From Ralstonia insidiosa (GTDB lineage Bacteria; Pseudomonadota; Gammaproteobacteria; Burkholderiales; Burkholderiaceae): a stretch of DNA of 64,000 nucleotides. The DNA lies in contig NZ_VZPV01000001.1 of NCBI RefSeq assembly GCF_008801405.1, forward strand, positions 3,348,001-3,412,000, given 5' to 3'. The notes under the pieces were generated by a model. The model saw nothing but the letters and a program-made list of their open reading frames with translations, made no database searches and was not told the origin of the DNA. Below, in pieces: positions 16,685-24,352 of the stretch (the stretch's first letter is position 1; each line of letters begins with the position of its first letter). The position numbers and the translations under genes were made by a program.

Positions 16685-18808
16685 TCAGAACTTGTACGTC
16701 GCGGCCAGTGTCACCTGCCGCTCGGCGCCGGGCGCGACCCACAGTTCGTTGTACGAGCTGGCGTAATAGCGCTTGTCGAACAGGTTGTCGACGGTGAGCG
16801 ACAGACGCAGCGCGCGCGTCGGCTGCACGTAGCCATGCAGGCGTACGGTGGTGTAGGCGGGCAGCTTGAAGCCGTTGTCGACGCTGTTGCCGGCGCGCTC
16901 GCCCACGTAGACCACGCCACCGCCCGCACCTGCCCGGCCGAGCGCTCCGGCACCGAACTCATACAGGCCGAGCACGCTCGCGCTGTGGCGCGGAATGTTG
17001 GACAACGGCGCCCCCGCCGGCAGCACCGTATCGGCCGTCACCGTGGCATCGGTGTAGGCGTATGAGCCCATCACCTTGAAGTTGGCTGTCATTTGGCCCG
17101 ATACATCCAGCTCCACACCACGGCTGCGCACCGCACCGGCCGTGCGCTGGAACGTCGGGTCACGCGGATCGCCCGTCAGCACATTGGTCTTGTCGATGGA
17201 ATACACCGCCAGCGTGCCGCCGAACTTGCCGTCGGCGGTCTCCAGCTTGGCGCCGACCTCATAGCCACGCCCGCGCTCCGGCGCAAACGCGTTGCCCTGC
17301 GCACCCGTGCCGGTGTTCGGCCGGAACGAGCGCGAGGTATTGGCGTAGAGCGACAGCGTCTGCGTCGGCTGATAGACCAGCCCCAAGCGCGGGCTGTACG
17401 CCGTCTGCTGTTGCGAGACGCTCTCGCCCGTCAGGCGGTTGTCGGCATGCTGCAGGAAGCGGTCCATGCGCACGCCGGCCAGCAGCTTCCATTGCGGCGT
17501 CAGCGTGATCTGGTCTTGCACGAACGCGCCAAAGCCGCGCTGGGTTTCGCGCGTGCTGATGCTCGGCCGCAGGGCCGGTCGTGGTTGTCCGTAGACCGGG
17601 TTGAAGATGTCGATCGCATACGGCGCCGAGGCGCTCGGGTTGGCGCGGTACATCACCGGGTCGTAGCGGAAGTTGTAGAAATCGGCACCGGCCACCAGCG
17701 TGTGCTTGATCGCACCGGTATGCACATCGCCCTGCACGTCGACGCGGCCAGCCAGATCGTTGGCGTGGTAATCACGCGCACGCGCCTGGCGCCACAACGT
17801 GCGGCCGTCGGCCAGCAAGCGCGACGCGTCCGACGATTTGCCGAACAGCTCCGACGTCCGGTACGACAGCCCCGCGTTCAGCTTCCAGCCGTCGTTGAGT
17901 TGATGCTCGACAGTCAGTTGATGGCTTTGCGTGCGCACCGTCGTATCGCCATCCCCCGGCTCGCCCAGAAAGCGCGAATTGGGCAGCGCACCCAACTGCT
18001 TGTTGACGGCAACGATGCCCCGGTCGAACGGCGCCTTCCGTTGCGCCGCTTCAAACGCATACGTCACCACCGTATCGTCCGCCGCCAGCCACGTGAACGA
18101 CGGCGCGATCACATAGCGCCGGCTCGACGAAAAATCGCGAAAGCTGTGGTTGCTCTCCGCCGCCACACCCAGGCGGTAGGCAAAGCGCTCGGACAGCGGC
18201 CCGGTCAGTTCCGTCGCCAGCCGGTATTGATCGTGGTTGCCCACCGCCAGCGTGATCTCACGCGACGGCTTGAACTGCGGCGTACGCGTCACGATGTTCA
18301 CGATGCCGCCCGGGTCACTGCGCCCGTACAGCGCCGCCGACGGCCCCTTAAGCACATCGATGCGCGCAATGTTGATGGCATCCACCGGCACGTTGTTCGC
18401 CCGGTTGGCCGAGAAGCCGTTGACGAGGTAGTCGGCGCCCGTATTGATGTCGCCGGCAAACCCGCGGATGGCAAAGTTGTCGGCCATGCCACCCAGGTTG
18501 TTCTGCCGGCTGATGCCGCTGACCCAGTCGAGCGCGGTGTCCAGGCGCACCGCCCCGAAATCGTCGAGCGCCTCGCGTGTCACCACGCCAACAGATTGGG
18601 GCACGTCCTTGAGCGGGGTGTCCGTCAGCGTAGCGGAGCTGGCGCGGCGTGCCCGCAAACGTTCCCCTGCCTGGCCGCGCACGACGGCCTCTTCCAGCGC
18701 AAACGTTGGGGCGACCTCGGCGCCGGCCATTTTTGACGCACCGCACAAGGCCATTCCAACCAAACTCCACCTCAGATGCGGACGGACCGTTGAACGTCTA
18801 CGCTGCAT
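16685..18808 (-). CDS. TonB-dependent siderophore receptor
   Basis: An outer-membrane beta-barrel that imports an iron chelate using TonB energy. The start at 18808 gives a signal region (HLRWSLVGMALCGASKMAGA) and a 707-residue protein. The plug domain contains TDTPLKDVPQSVGVVTREALDDFGAVRLDTAL and the ferrichrome/ferrioxamine-type segment FAIRGFAGDINTGADYLVNGF; DVLKGPSAALYGRSDPGGIVNIVTR is the classic plug motif. The protein ends in a terminal phenylalanine (LAATYKF), as outer-membrane barrels do. A Fur-box-like site and a pair of GTTGCAAC palindromes lie upstream. No sigma/anti-sigma pair is nearby and no N-terminal signalling extension is obvious. The ligand is unknown. Confidence 0.93.
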   Translation of the reverse strand: MQRRRSTVRPHLRWSLVGMALCGASKMAGAEVAPTFALEEAVVRGQAGERLRARRASSATLTDTPLKDVPQSVGVVTREALDDFGAVRLDTALDWVSGISRQNNLGGMADNFAIRGFAGDINTGADYLVNGFSANRANNVPVDAINIARIDVLKGPSAALYGRSDPGGIVNIVTRTPQFKPSREITLAVGNHDQYRLATELTGPLSERFAYRLGVAAESNHSFRDFSSSRRYVIAPSFTWLAADDTVVTYAFEAAQRKAPFDRGIVAVNKQLGALPNSRFLGEPGDGDTTVRTQSHQLTVEHQLNDGWKLNAGLSYRTSELFGKSSDASRLLADGRTLWRQARARDYHANDLAGRVDVQGDVHTGAIKHTLVAGADFYNFRYDPVMYRANPSASAPYAIDIFNPVYGQPRPALRPSISTRETQRGFGAFVQDQITLTPQWKLLAGVRMDRFLQHADNRLTGESVSQQQTAYSPRLGLVYQPTQTLSLYANTSRSFRPNTGTGAQGNAFAPERGRGYEVGAKLETADGKFGGTLAVYSIDKTNVLTGDPRDPTFQRTAGAVRSRGVELDVSGQMTANFKVMGSYAYTDATVTADTVLPAGAPLSNIPRHSASVLGLYEFGAGALGRAGAGGGVVYVGERAGNSVDNGFKLPAYTTVRLHGYVQPTRALRLSLTVDNLFDKRYYASSYNELWVAPGAERQVTLAATYKF

Positions 18809-18847
18809 GGCAACAATCGAACCGTGAAAAACGCTCACCGTATCGGA

Positions 18848-18866
18848 GTTGCAACTCTGTTGCAAC
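18848..18866. promoter_or_regulatory. Two GTTGCAAC palindromes one helical turn apart
   Basis: The self-complementary octamer GTTGCAAC occurs at 18848-18855 and again at 18859-18866, an 11-base centre-to-centre distance. The pair lies 40-58 bases upstream of the TonB receptor start and in the region shared with the divergent pntAA gene. This looks like a cooperative operator; the binding protein is unknown. Confidence 0.45.
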
Positions 18867-18899
18867 AAAGTTTTCGGGGCGTGCGGCCTGTTACTCAGC

Positions 18900-18914
18900 A
18901 AATTCTCATTTTTA
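18900..18914 (-). promoter_or_regulatory. Candidate Fur box upstream of the siderophore receptor
   Basis: On the minus strand the sequence AAAAATGAGAATTTG contains AATGAGAAT, eight of nine matches to the AATGATAAT half of the Fur consensus; the second half is poor. It lies about 90 bases upstream of the receptor start, where iron regulation would be expected. Confidence 0.4.
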
Positions 18915-19031
18915 AGGTCAGTGCTAAGGCTGGTCCGCCGGCCAAAAACTTCGGGTAAGCTGCACATCGTTCAACAAAACCGATCAAAGCGCGCCCTTCT
19001 TCACCGCGCGCACCACAACGAGGAGAACACG

Positions 19032-20171
19032 ATGCACATCGGCATCCCGCAGGAGACGCGGGCGGACGAGACGCGCGTTGCCGCGACCCCGGAGACGATC
19101 AAGAAGTACGTGGCGCAAGGCCATCAGGTGACGGTGCAATCCGGCGCCGGTGTGGCGGCCGCGCAGCCCGACGAGGCCTACGTGGCTGTCGGCGCCAAGA
19201 TCGGCACCGCTGCCGAGGCACTGGGCGCACAGATCGTGCTCAAGGTGCGCTCACCGGAACCTGCGGAGCTTGCGCAGATGCAAGCCGGCGCCGTGCTGGT
19301 CGGCATGCTCAACCCGTTTGACGACGAGAACACCGCGCGCCTGGCCGCGGCCAACGTCACCGCCTTCGCGCTGGAAGCCGCGCCGCGCACCACGCGCGCG
19401 CAAAGCATGGACGTGCTCTCCTCCCAAGCCAACATTGCCGGTTACAAGGCCGTGATGGTGGCCGCAAACCACTACCAGCGCTTCATGCCGATGCTGATGA
19501 CCGCCGCCGGCACGGTGAAGGCCGCGCGCGTGCTGATCCTCGGCGCTGGTGTGGCGGGCTTGCAGGCGATTGCCACGGCCAAACGCCTGGGTGCGGTGAT
19601 TGAGGCATCGGACGTGCGCCCCGCCGTGAAGGAGCAGATCGAATCGCTGGGTGCCAAATTCCTCGACGTGCCGTTCCTGACGGACGAAGAACGTGAGATT
19701 GCGCAAGGCGTGGGCGGCTATGCCCGTCCGATGCCGCCCGACTGGATGCGCCGCCAGGCTGAACTCGTGCACACGCGCGCAAGCCAGGCCGACATCGTCA
19801 TCACCACCGCGCTGATCCCGGGCCGTCGCGCGCCGACGCTGCTGTCCGAAGCCACCGTGCAGGCCATGAAGCCGGGCTCGGTGGTGGTCGACTTGGCCGC
19901 CACGCAAGGCGGCAACTGCCCGCTGACGGAAGCCGATCGCGTGGTCGTCAAACACGGCGTCACGCTGGTGGGCTACACCAACCTCGCGTCGATGGTGGCG
20001 GCCGATGCCTCCGCCCTCTATGCGCGCAACGTGCTGGATTTCCTCAAGCTCATCATCGACAAGGATGGTGGCCTCGCCATCAACCGCGAAGACGACATCG
20101 TGGCCGCCTGCCTGCTCAGTCAGGCCGGCCAGGTGGTGCGTGCTCCCGCTGCCACGAGCACCGCCAAATAA
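19032..20171 (+). CDS. pntAA: NAD(P) transhydrogenase subunit alpha, part 1 (NAD-binding domain dI)
   Basis: The proton-translocating transhydrogenase uses the proton gradient to move hydride from NADH to NADP+. This gene encodes the soluble NAD(H)-binding domain I, separate from the membrane part, as in the three-subunit enzymes of many alpha- and beta-proteobacteria. The start at 19032 follows GAGGAG by six bases and the product begins MHIGIPQETRADETRVAATPE, typical of the AlaDH/PNT family. The Rossmann motif LILGAGVAGLQAIATAKRLGA lies near residue 165, and the mobile-loop region includes GGYARPMP. The product is 379 residues. The operon is interrupted by panD before pntAB. Confidence 0.95.
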   Translation: MHIGIPQETRADETRVAATPETIKKYVAQGHQVTVQSGAGVAAAQPDEAYVAVGAKIGTAAEALGAQIVLKVRSPEPAELAQMQAGAVLVGMLNPFDDENTARLAAANVTAFALEAAPRTTRAQSMDVLSSQANIAGYKAVMVAANHYQRFMPMLMTAAGTVKAARVLILGAGVAGLQAIATAKRLGAVIEASDVRPAVKEQIESLGAKFLDVPFLTDEEREIAQGVGGYARPMPPDWMRRQAELVHTRASQADIVITTALIPGRRAPTLLSEATVQAMKPGSVVVDLAATQGGNCPLTEADRVVVKHGVTLVGYTNLASMVAADASALYARNVLDFLKLIIDKDGGLAINREDDIVAACLLSQAGQVVRAPAATSTAK

Positions 20172-20263
20172 CAGTGGAGACAGCGGCCCGGCGGGTATGT
20201 GCAACAGCACCACCCGCCCAGGGCCGCATGTGGCGATTTCATTTTTGTTTCAAGGAAAGCTTC

Positions 20264-20626
20264 ATGCAACGCAACATGCTTCGCGCCAAGCTGCACCGCG
20301 CGACGGTCACCCAGGCTGATCTGGACTACGAAGGCTCGTGTGGCATCGACGAGGACCTCCTCGACGCCGCCGACATGCGCGAGTACGAAAAGATCGAGCT
20401 GTACAACGTCAACAACGGCGAGCGCTTCTCCACCTACATCATCAAGGGCAAGCGCGGCTCGGGTGAAATCTCGCTGAATGGCGCCGCTGCACGCCGTGCC
20501 CACGTGGGTGACCTGCTCATCATCTGCACCTACGCGCCGATGACCGAGGAAGAAATCGCCAGCTACAAGCCGAAGGTCGTGCTGCTGGGCGAAGGCAACA
20601 AGATCAAGGCCATCAAGGAAACCTGA
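20264..20626 (+). CDS. panD: Aspartate 1-decarboxylase, pyruvoyl-dependent
   Basis: PanD converts L-aspartate to beta-alanine for pantothenate and coenzyme A synthesis. The proenzyme cleaves itself between Gly24 and Ser25 (sequence YEGSCGIDED), and Ser25 becomes the pyruvoyl group; that site is intact. The start at 20264 (MQRNMLRAKLHRATVTQADLDY) follows AAGGAAAG and gives the usual 120 residues. Its position between pntAA and pntAB is unusual. Hairpin-forming repeats flank it: GGCGGGT/ACCCGCC at 20190-20218 and GCCCCGC/GCGGGGC at 20639-20664, neither followed by a clear T run. Confidence 0.95.
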   Translation: MQRNMLRAKLHRATVTQADLDYEGSCGIDEDLLDAADMREYEKIELYNVNNGERFSTYIIKGKRGSGEISLNGAAARRAHVGDLLIICTYAPMTEEEIASYKPKVVLLGEGNKIKAIKET

Positions 20627-20704
20627 CGCGCAGATACGGCCCCGCAGAAAAACCAACGCGGGGCTGCACTGCATATCGACCAAGAAGCGAGGAGGAGCAC
20701 CCAA

Positions 20705-21034
20705 ATGGAGCTGGTCAATCACACGGTGATCAACCTGATCATCTTCGTGCTGGCGATCTACGTCGGCTACCACGTGGTCTGGACGGTCACGCCGGCATTG
20801 CATACGCCGCTGATGGCCGTGACCAACGCCATCTCGGCCATCATCATCGTCGGCGCGATGCTGGCGGCGGGCCTGACGCAGACTGGGCTGGGCCGCACCA
20901 TGGGCGTGGTGGCGGTGGCACTGGCAGCAGTCAACGTGTTTGGCGGCTTCCTGGTCACCCAGCGCATGCTTGAGATGTTCAAGAAGAAGGAGCCCAAGGC
21001 CAAGGCTGGGCAGACCGAGGGAGCCAAGCAATGA
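20705..21034 (+). CDS. pntAB: NAD(P) transhydrogenase subunit alpha, part 2
   Basis: This encodes the short membrane segment of the alpha subunit, contributing helices to the proton channel. The 109-residue product starts after a strong GAGGAGGAG site and contains three to four hydrophobic stretches, including INLIIFVLAIYVGYHVVW and AISAIIIVGAMLAAGL, the family pattern. It overlaps pntB by four bases (ATGA), so the two membrane subunits are coupled. Confidence 0.94.
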   Translation: MELVNHTVINLIIFVLAIYVGYHVVWTVTPALHTPLMAVTNAISAIIIVGAMLAAGLTQTGLGRTMGVVAVALAAVNVFGGFLVTQRMLEMFKKKEPKAKAGQTEGAKQ

Positions 21035-22491
21035 GCATGAACCTCGTCACCCTGCTGTACCTGCTGGCGTCGGTCTGCTTCATCCAGGCGCTCAAGGGGC
21101 TTTCGCACCCCACCACGGCGCGGCGCGGCAACGCGTTCGGCATGACGGGCATGGCGATTGCCGCCGTCACGACCGTCGCGCTCATCTACAAACTCAAGGC
21201 CGAAGTGTTTGCCGGCACCGAGAGCGGCGCATCCACGGGCTTCATCCTGATCTTCGCGGGCCTGGTGGTCGGCGGCGGCATTGGTGCTTACGTGGCGCGC
21301 ACGGTCGAGATGACCAAGATGCCCGAACTGGTGGCCGCCATGCACTCGCTGATTGGCCTGGCGGCAGTGTGTATTGCCACGGCGGCCGTCGCCGAGCCCG
21401 ATGCATTCGGCATCACCATGGCTGGTGACAACGTGCTGCCGCTGGGCAACCGTGTAGAGCTGTTCATCGGCACGTTCGTGGGCGCCATCACGTTCTCCGG
21501 TTCGGTGATCGCCTTCGGCAAGCTGTCGGGCAAATACAAGTTCCGTCTGTTCCAGGGTGCGCCGGTGCAGTTTGCCGGCCAGCACATGCTGAACCTGCTG
21601 CTGGCGGTGGCCATGCTGGGTTTCGGCATCCTGTTCTTCCTGACGCAGAACTGGTTGCCGTTCGTCATCATGACGGCCATCGCCTTCGTGTTGGGCGTGC
21701 TGATCATCATCCCGATCGGCGGGGCAGACATGCCGGTGGTGGTGTCGATGCTGAACTCGTACTCGGGTTGGGCGGCGGCAGGCATCGGCTTCTCGCTCAA
21801 CAACCCGATGCTGATCATCGCGGGTTCGCTGGTGGGTTCGTCCGGTGCCATTCTGTCTTACATCATGTGCAAGGCGATGAACCGGTCGTTCTTCAACGTG
21901 ATCCTGGGTGGCTTCGGCTCGGAGGCTTCCGCTGGTGCAGCGGCCGGTGGTGGCGGGCAGCAACGCCCGGTCAAATCGGGCTCGCCGGATGATGCCGCCT
22001 TCCTCATGGGCAACGCGGAGACGGTCATCATCGTCCCCGGCTACGGCTTGGCCGTAGCACGCGCGCAGCACGCCCTGAAGGAACTGACCGAAAAGCTGAC
22101 GGACAAAGGCGTGACGGTCAAGTACGCCATCCACCCCGTCGCCGGCCGCATGCCGGGCCACATGAATGTGCTGCTGGCCGAGGCCGAGGTGCCGTACGAC
22201 CAGGTCTTCGAGATGGAAGACATCAACGGTGAATTCGGCCAGGCCGACGTGGTACTGGTGCTGGGCGCCAACGACGTGGTCAACCCGGCGGCCAAGAACG
22301 ACCCCAAGTCGCCCATTGCCGGCATGCCCATCCTGGAGGCCTACAAGGCCAAGACCATCATCGTGAACAAGCGCTCGATGAACGCCGGCTACGCCGGGCT
22401 CGACAACGAGCTGTTCTACATGGACAAGACGATGATGGTGTTCGGCGATGCCAAGAAGGTGGTGGAAGATATGGTGAAATCTGTGGACTAA
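21031..22491 (+). CDS. pntB: NAD(P) transhydrogenase subunit beta
   Basis: PntB supplies the remaining membrane helices and the NADP(H)-binding domain III. The 486-residue product has about nine hydrophobic segments up to residue 300. The soluble C-terminal domain then carries the NADP-binding fingerprint IIVPGYGLAVARAQHAL and the GRMPGHMNVLLAEA, LVLGANDVVNPAAK and VNKRSMNAGYAGLDN motifs. Together with pntAA and pntAB it makes a complete enzyme that supplies NADPH. The stop is followed by a 184-base gap before the next gene. Confidence 0.96.
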   Translation: MSMNLVTLLYLLASVCFIQALKGLSHPTTARRGNAFGMTGMAIAAVTTVALIYKLKAEVFAGTESGASTGFILIFAGLVVGGGIGAYVARTVEMTKMPELVAAMHSLIGLAAVCIATAAVAEPDAFGITMAGDNVLPLGNRVELFIGTFVGAITFSGSVIAFGKLSGKYKFRLFQGAPVQFAGQHMLNLLLAVAMLGFGILFFLTQNWLPFVIMTAIAFVLGVLIIIPIGGADMPVVVSMLNSYSGWAAAGIGFSLNNPMLIIAGSLVGSSGAILSYIMCKAMNRSFFNVILGGFGSEASAGAAAGGGGQQRPVKSGSPDDAAFLMGNAETVIIVPGYGLAVARAQHALKELTEKLTDKGVTVKYAIHPVAGRMPGHMNVLLAEAEVPYDQVFEMEDINGEFGQADVVLVLGANDVVNPAAKNDPKSPIAGMPILEAYKAKTIIVNKRSMNAGYAGLDNELFYMDKTMMVFGDAKKVVEDMVKSVD

Positions 22492-22675
22492 GGCGGTGCA
22501 CTGACGGCCGTCAACCCACCCTTAGTTTGCGGCAGCAGTCCACCCCTGTTCCGCTTGCCCCCGGTGACGGCAGGCAGTAACTTAGTGCTAACGGGCAGCG
22601 CAGGCCACACCGGCCAGCGCCGCCTCTTTTGCCCTTCTATCCCCTTTTTCGGCCTTCTTTCCAGCCACCCGACGT

Positions 22676-23713
22676 ATGCAACAGGACAGCGCGCTGCCGG
22701 TCTATTTCCACCCGACCCTGACTGTGGTGGTCGACGACAGCCAGTCATTCGTGGAAAGCCTTGGGTTCCAGATGGATCCGTCGCGGGCAATGCTAGCCTT
22801 CAACGATCCGGATGAGGCGCTGGCGTGGCTGCGCCAGTGGCATTCGCTGCGCATGCCGGGCTTCCTGCCGGTGCGCGTGACGCACGACGATCTGACGTTC
22901 TCCAGCGAGCGCCGCACCATCCAGCTCGACGTCGACCGCGTCTACCGCCAGATCCACGAGGTGAATCGGTTTCTGCAGCCGTCGGTGATCGTGGTGGACT
23001 ACTCCATGCCGCGCATGAACGGGCTGGAGTTTTGCGCCAAGCTCAAAGAGCTGCCGTGCATGACGATCCTGCTGACCGGTATGGCCGACGAGAACATCGC
23101 CGTGCAGGGTTTCAACGACGGGCTGATCGACCGCTACATCAAGAAGGATCACCCGGCCATGGCCGAGCGCCTGGGTGCGGAAATCGAAGCGCTGCAGATG
23201 CGCTACTTCAGCCGACTGTCGAGCACGCTACGCGAGTTGCTGTCGCGCCACTCGTTCAGTTTTCTGTCGGACCCGGCGGTCATGCAGCTCGTGCGCGAAC
23301 TGTCTGCGCGCTACCGCTTCATCGAGTATTACCTGTACCCGCATCCGGCCGGTGTGCTGCTGCTTACCGCTGATGGGCGTGCCACGCTCATGGTCATCGA
23401 GACCAACGCGAGCATGCTCACGCACCTGGAAAACGCCGAGGCCTACAACGCGCCCGACGAACTGCTCAAAGGCTTGCACGACAAGCAGATCGTCCCGTTC
23501 TTCTGGCCCGGCGACGGTATGTACACACCAGCCTGCGTAGATTGGAAGGAGTACTGCTTGCCCGCCGAGGTATGCCAGGGACGCGAACCGTACTACTACG
23601 CGCTGTTCGACATGCCCAGCCATCTGCTGCCTGCACAGGTCTACAGCTATACCCAGTTCCTTGCCAACTACAAGCAGGATCCGGACGCGCTCACCGGCCG
23701 CAAGCCGCGCTGA
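22676..23713 (+). CDS. Response regulator with an interrupted receiver domain and unknown output domain
   Basis: The 345-residue protein has a receiver domain: acidic pair DD at residues 20-21, phosphoacceptor Asp108 in VIVVDYSMPRMNGLEF, Thr133 in ILLTGM and Lys155/Lys156 in RYIKKDH. Between the second and third strands there is an insert of roughly 45 residues (about 55-100), which is unusual. The remaining 180 residues (from about 165) match no DNA-binding fold I recognise; they are mixed alpha/beta and aromatic-rich toward the end. It is transcribed toward the phc operon, and PhcR and PhcQ are also response regulators, so it may act in Phc signalling. That role is inference from position only. 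Confidence 0.78.
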   Translation: MQQDSALPVYFHPTLTVVVDDSQSFVESLGFQMDPSRAMLAFNDPDEALAWLRQWHSLRMPGFLPVRVTHDDLTFSSERRTIQLDVDRVYRQIHEVNRFLQPSVIVVDYSMPRMNGLEFCAKLKELPCMTILLTGMADENIAVQGFNDGLIDRYIKKDHPAMAERLGAEIEALQMRYFSRLSSTLRELLSRHSFSFLSDPAVMQLVRELSARYRFIEYYLYPHPAGVLLLTADGRATLMVIETNASMLTHLENAEAYNAPDELLKGLHDKQIVPFFWPGDGMYTPACVDWKEYCLPAEVCQGREPYYYALFDMPSHLLPAQVYSYTQFLANYKQDPDALTGRKPR

Positions 23714-24352
23714 AAACGCCACATTCTGAGTTGCGCTGCACTGCGGCAATCCACATTGTGTGGGCCATGTTGGGCAAGTACAATCATTTGAGTCATCCGG
23801 CATCCATGACGTCAGAGCATGCGCCGGTGCAATCGCCTTGATGCATGCATGGCAGTGCTGCGGCATCATGGCGATGCGAGAGCGTCGGCAGGCAATCTAC
23901 GGTACGGCGCTCCGAAAGTATTACTGTGCGGGATTCTCCTTGAGAGACGATTTGGGATGCAGCAGCGGGCCGCGCGCCAATTCAGCGCGTGTCGCGGATG
24001 TCAGGGGAGTGCATCGTTCCAGTCTGTTTGCGGTCGCACGATTCCCGTTGCCACGCTGTTGATCTGCGGTTGCGCAAGCCTGATCGCTTTCGCAATGGCA
24101 GGTCGCCTTTTCTGATCTTCTCGAAGCGGGTTTGGGCGAGAGACGCCCGGGCCGATGCGCGGTAGGCGCGGCCAGCGGACGGCTTCAAGCACGCTTTCAC
24201 GACTGATGCGACGGCATGCCCGGCGGTCTATCGCTGTGGTGGTGCTGTGTTCGTTGTGCCCGACATTGCAGTACGGGCCCGGACGCGCGGTGGTTGGAGT
24301 GAGCGTCCCGCTTGGCAGACGTTTTCCCTGAAGTCTCCGGCAAATTCGCACC
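23714..24352. other. Long non-coding stretch upstream of phcB
   Basis: About 640 bases between the response regulator and phcB. Several short frames are open, but none has a convincing start, ribosome site or protein-like composition. A good sigma-70-like promoter lies at 23756-23784, giving either a phcB leader of about 560 bases or a separate small RNA. I see no strong terminator within the stretch. Confidence 0.5.
23756..23784 (+). promoter_or_regulatory. Sigma-70-like promoter in the phcB upstream region
   Basis: TTGTGT at 23756-23761 and TACAAT at 23779-23784, separated by 17 bases. This is the best promoter-like pair in the region and points toward phcB. Confidence 0.45.

Noticed and set aside
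17093..18736. Plus-strand open frame of 547 codons opposite the TonB receptor
   Set aside because: The minus-strand receptor has plug and barrel motifs; the plus frame is R/A/V-rich with no family signature.
20639..20664. GCCCCGC/GCGGGGC hairpin as a terminator after panD
   Set aside because: No T run follows and pntAB continues in the same direction, so at most it is an attenuating hairpin.
23819..24115. Small open frames in the region before phcB
   Set aside because: No ribosome site, arginine/cysteine-rich random-looking composition and no family similarity.
24280..24330. Possible sigma-54 promoter (TTGGCAG...TTCCC) before phcB
   Set aside because: The -24 GG is present, but the -12 GC is missing and the spacing is uncertain, so it does not meet the consensus.
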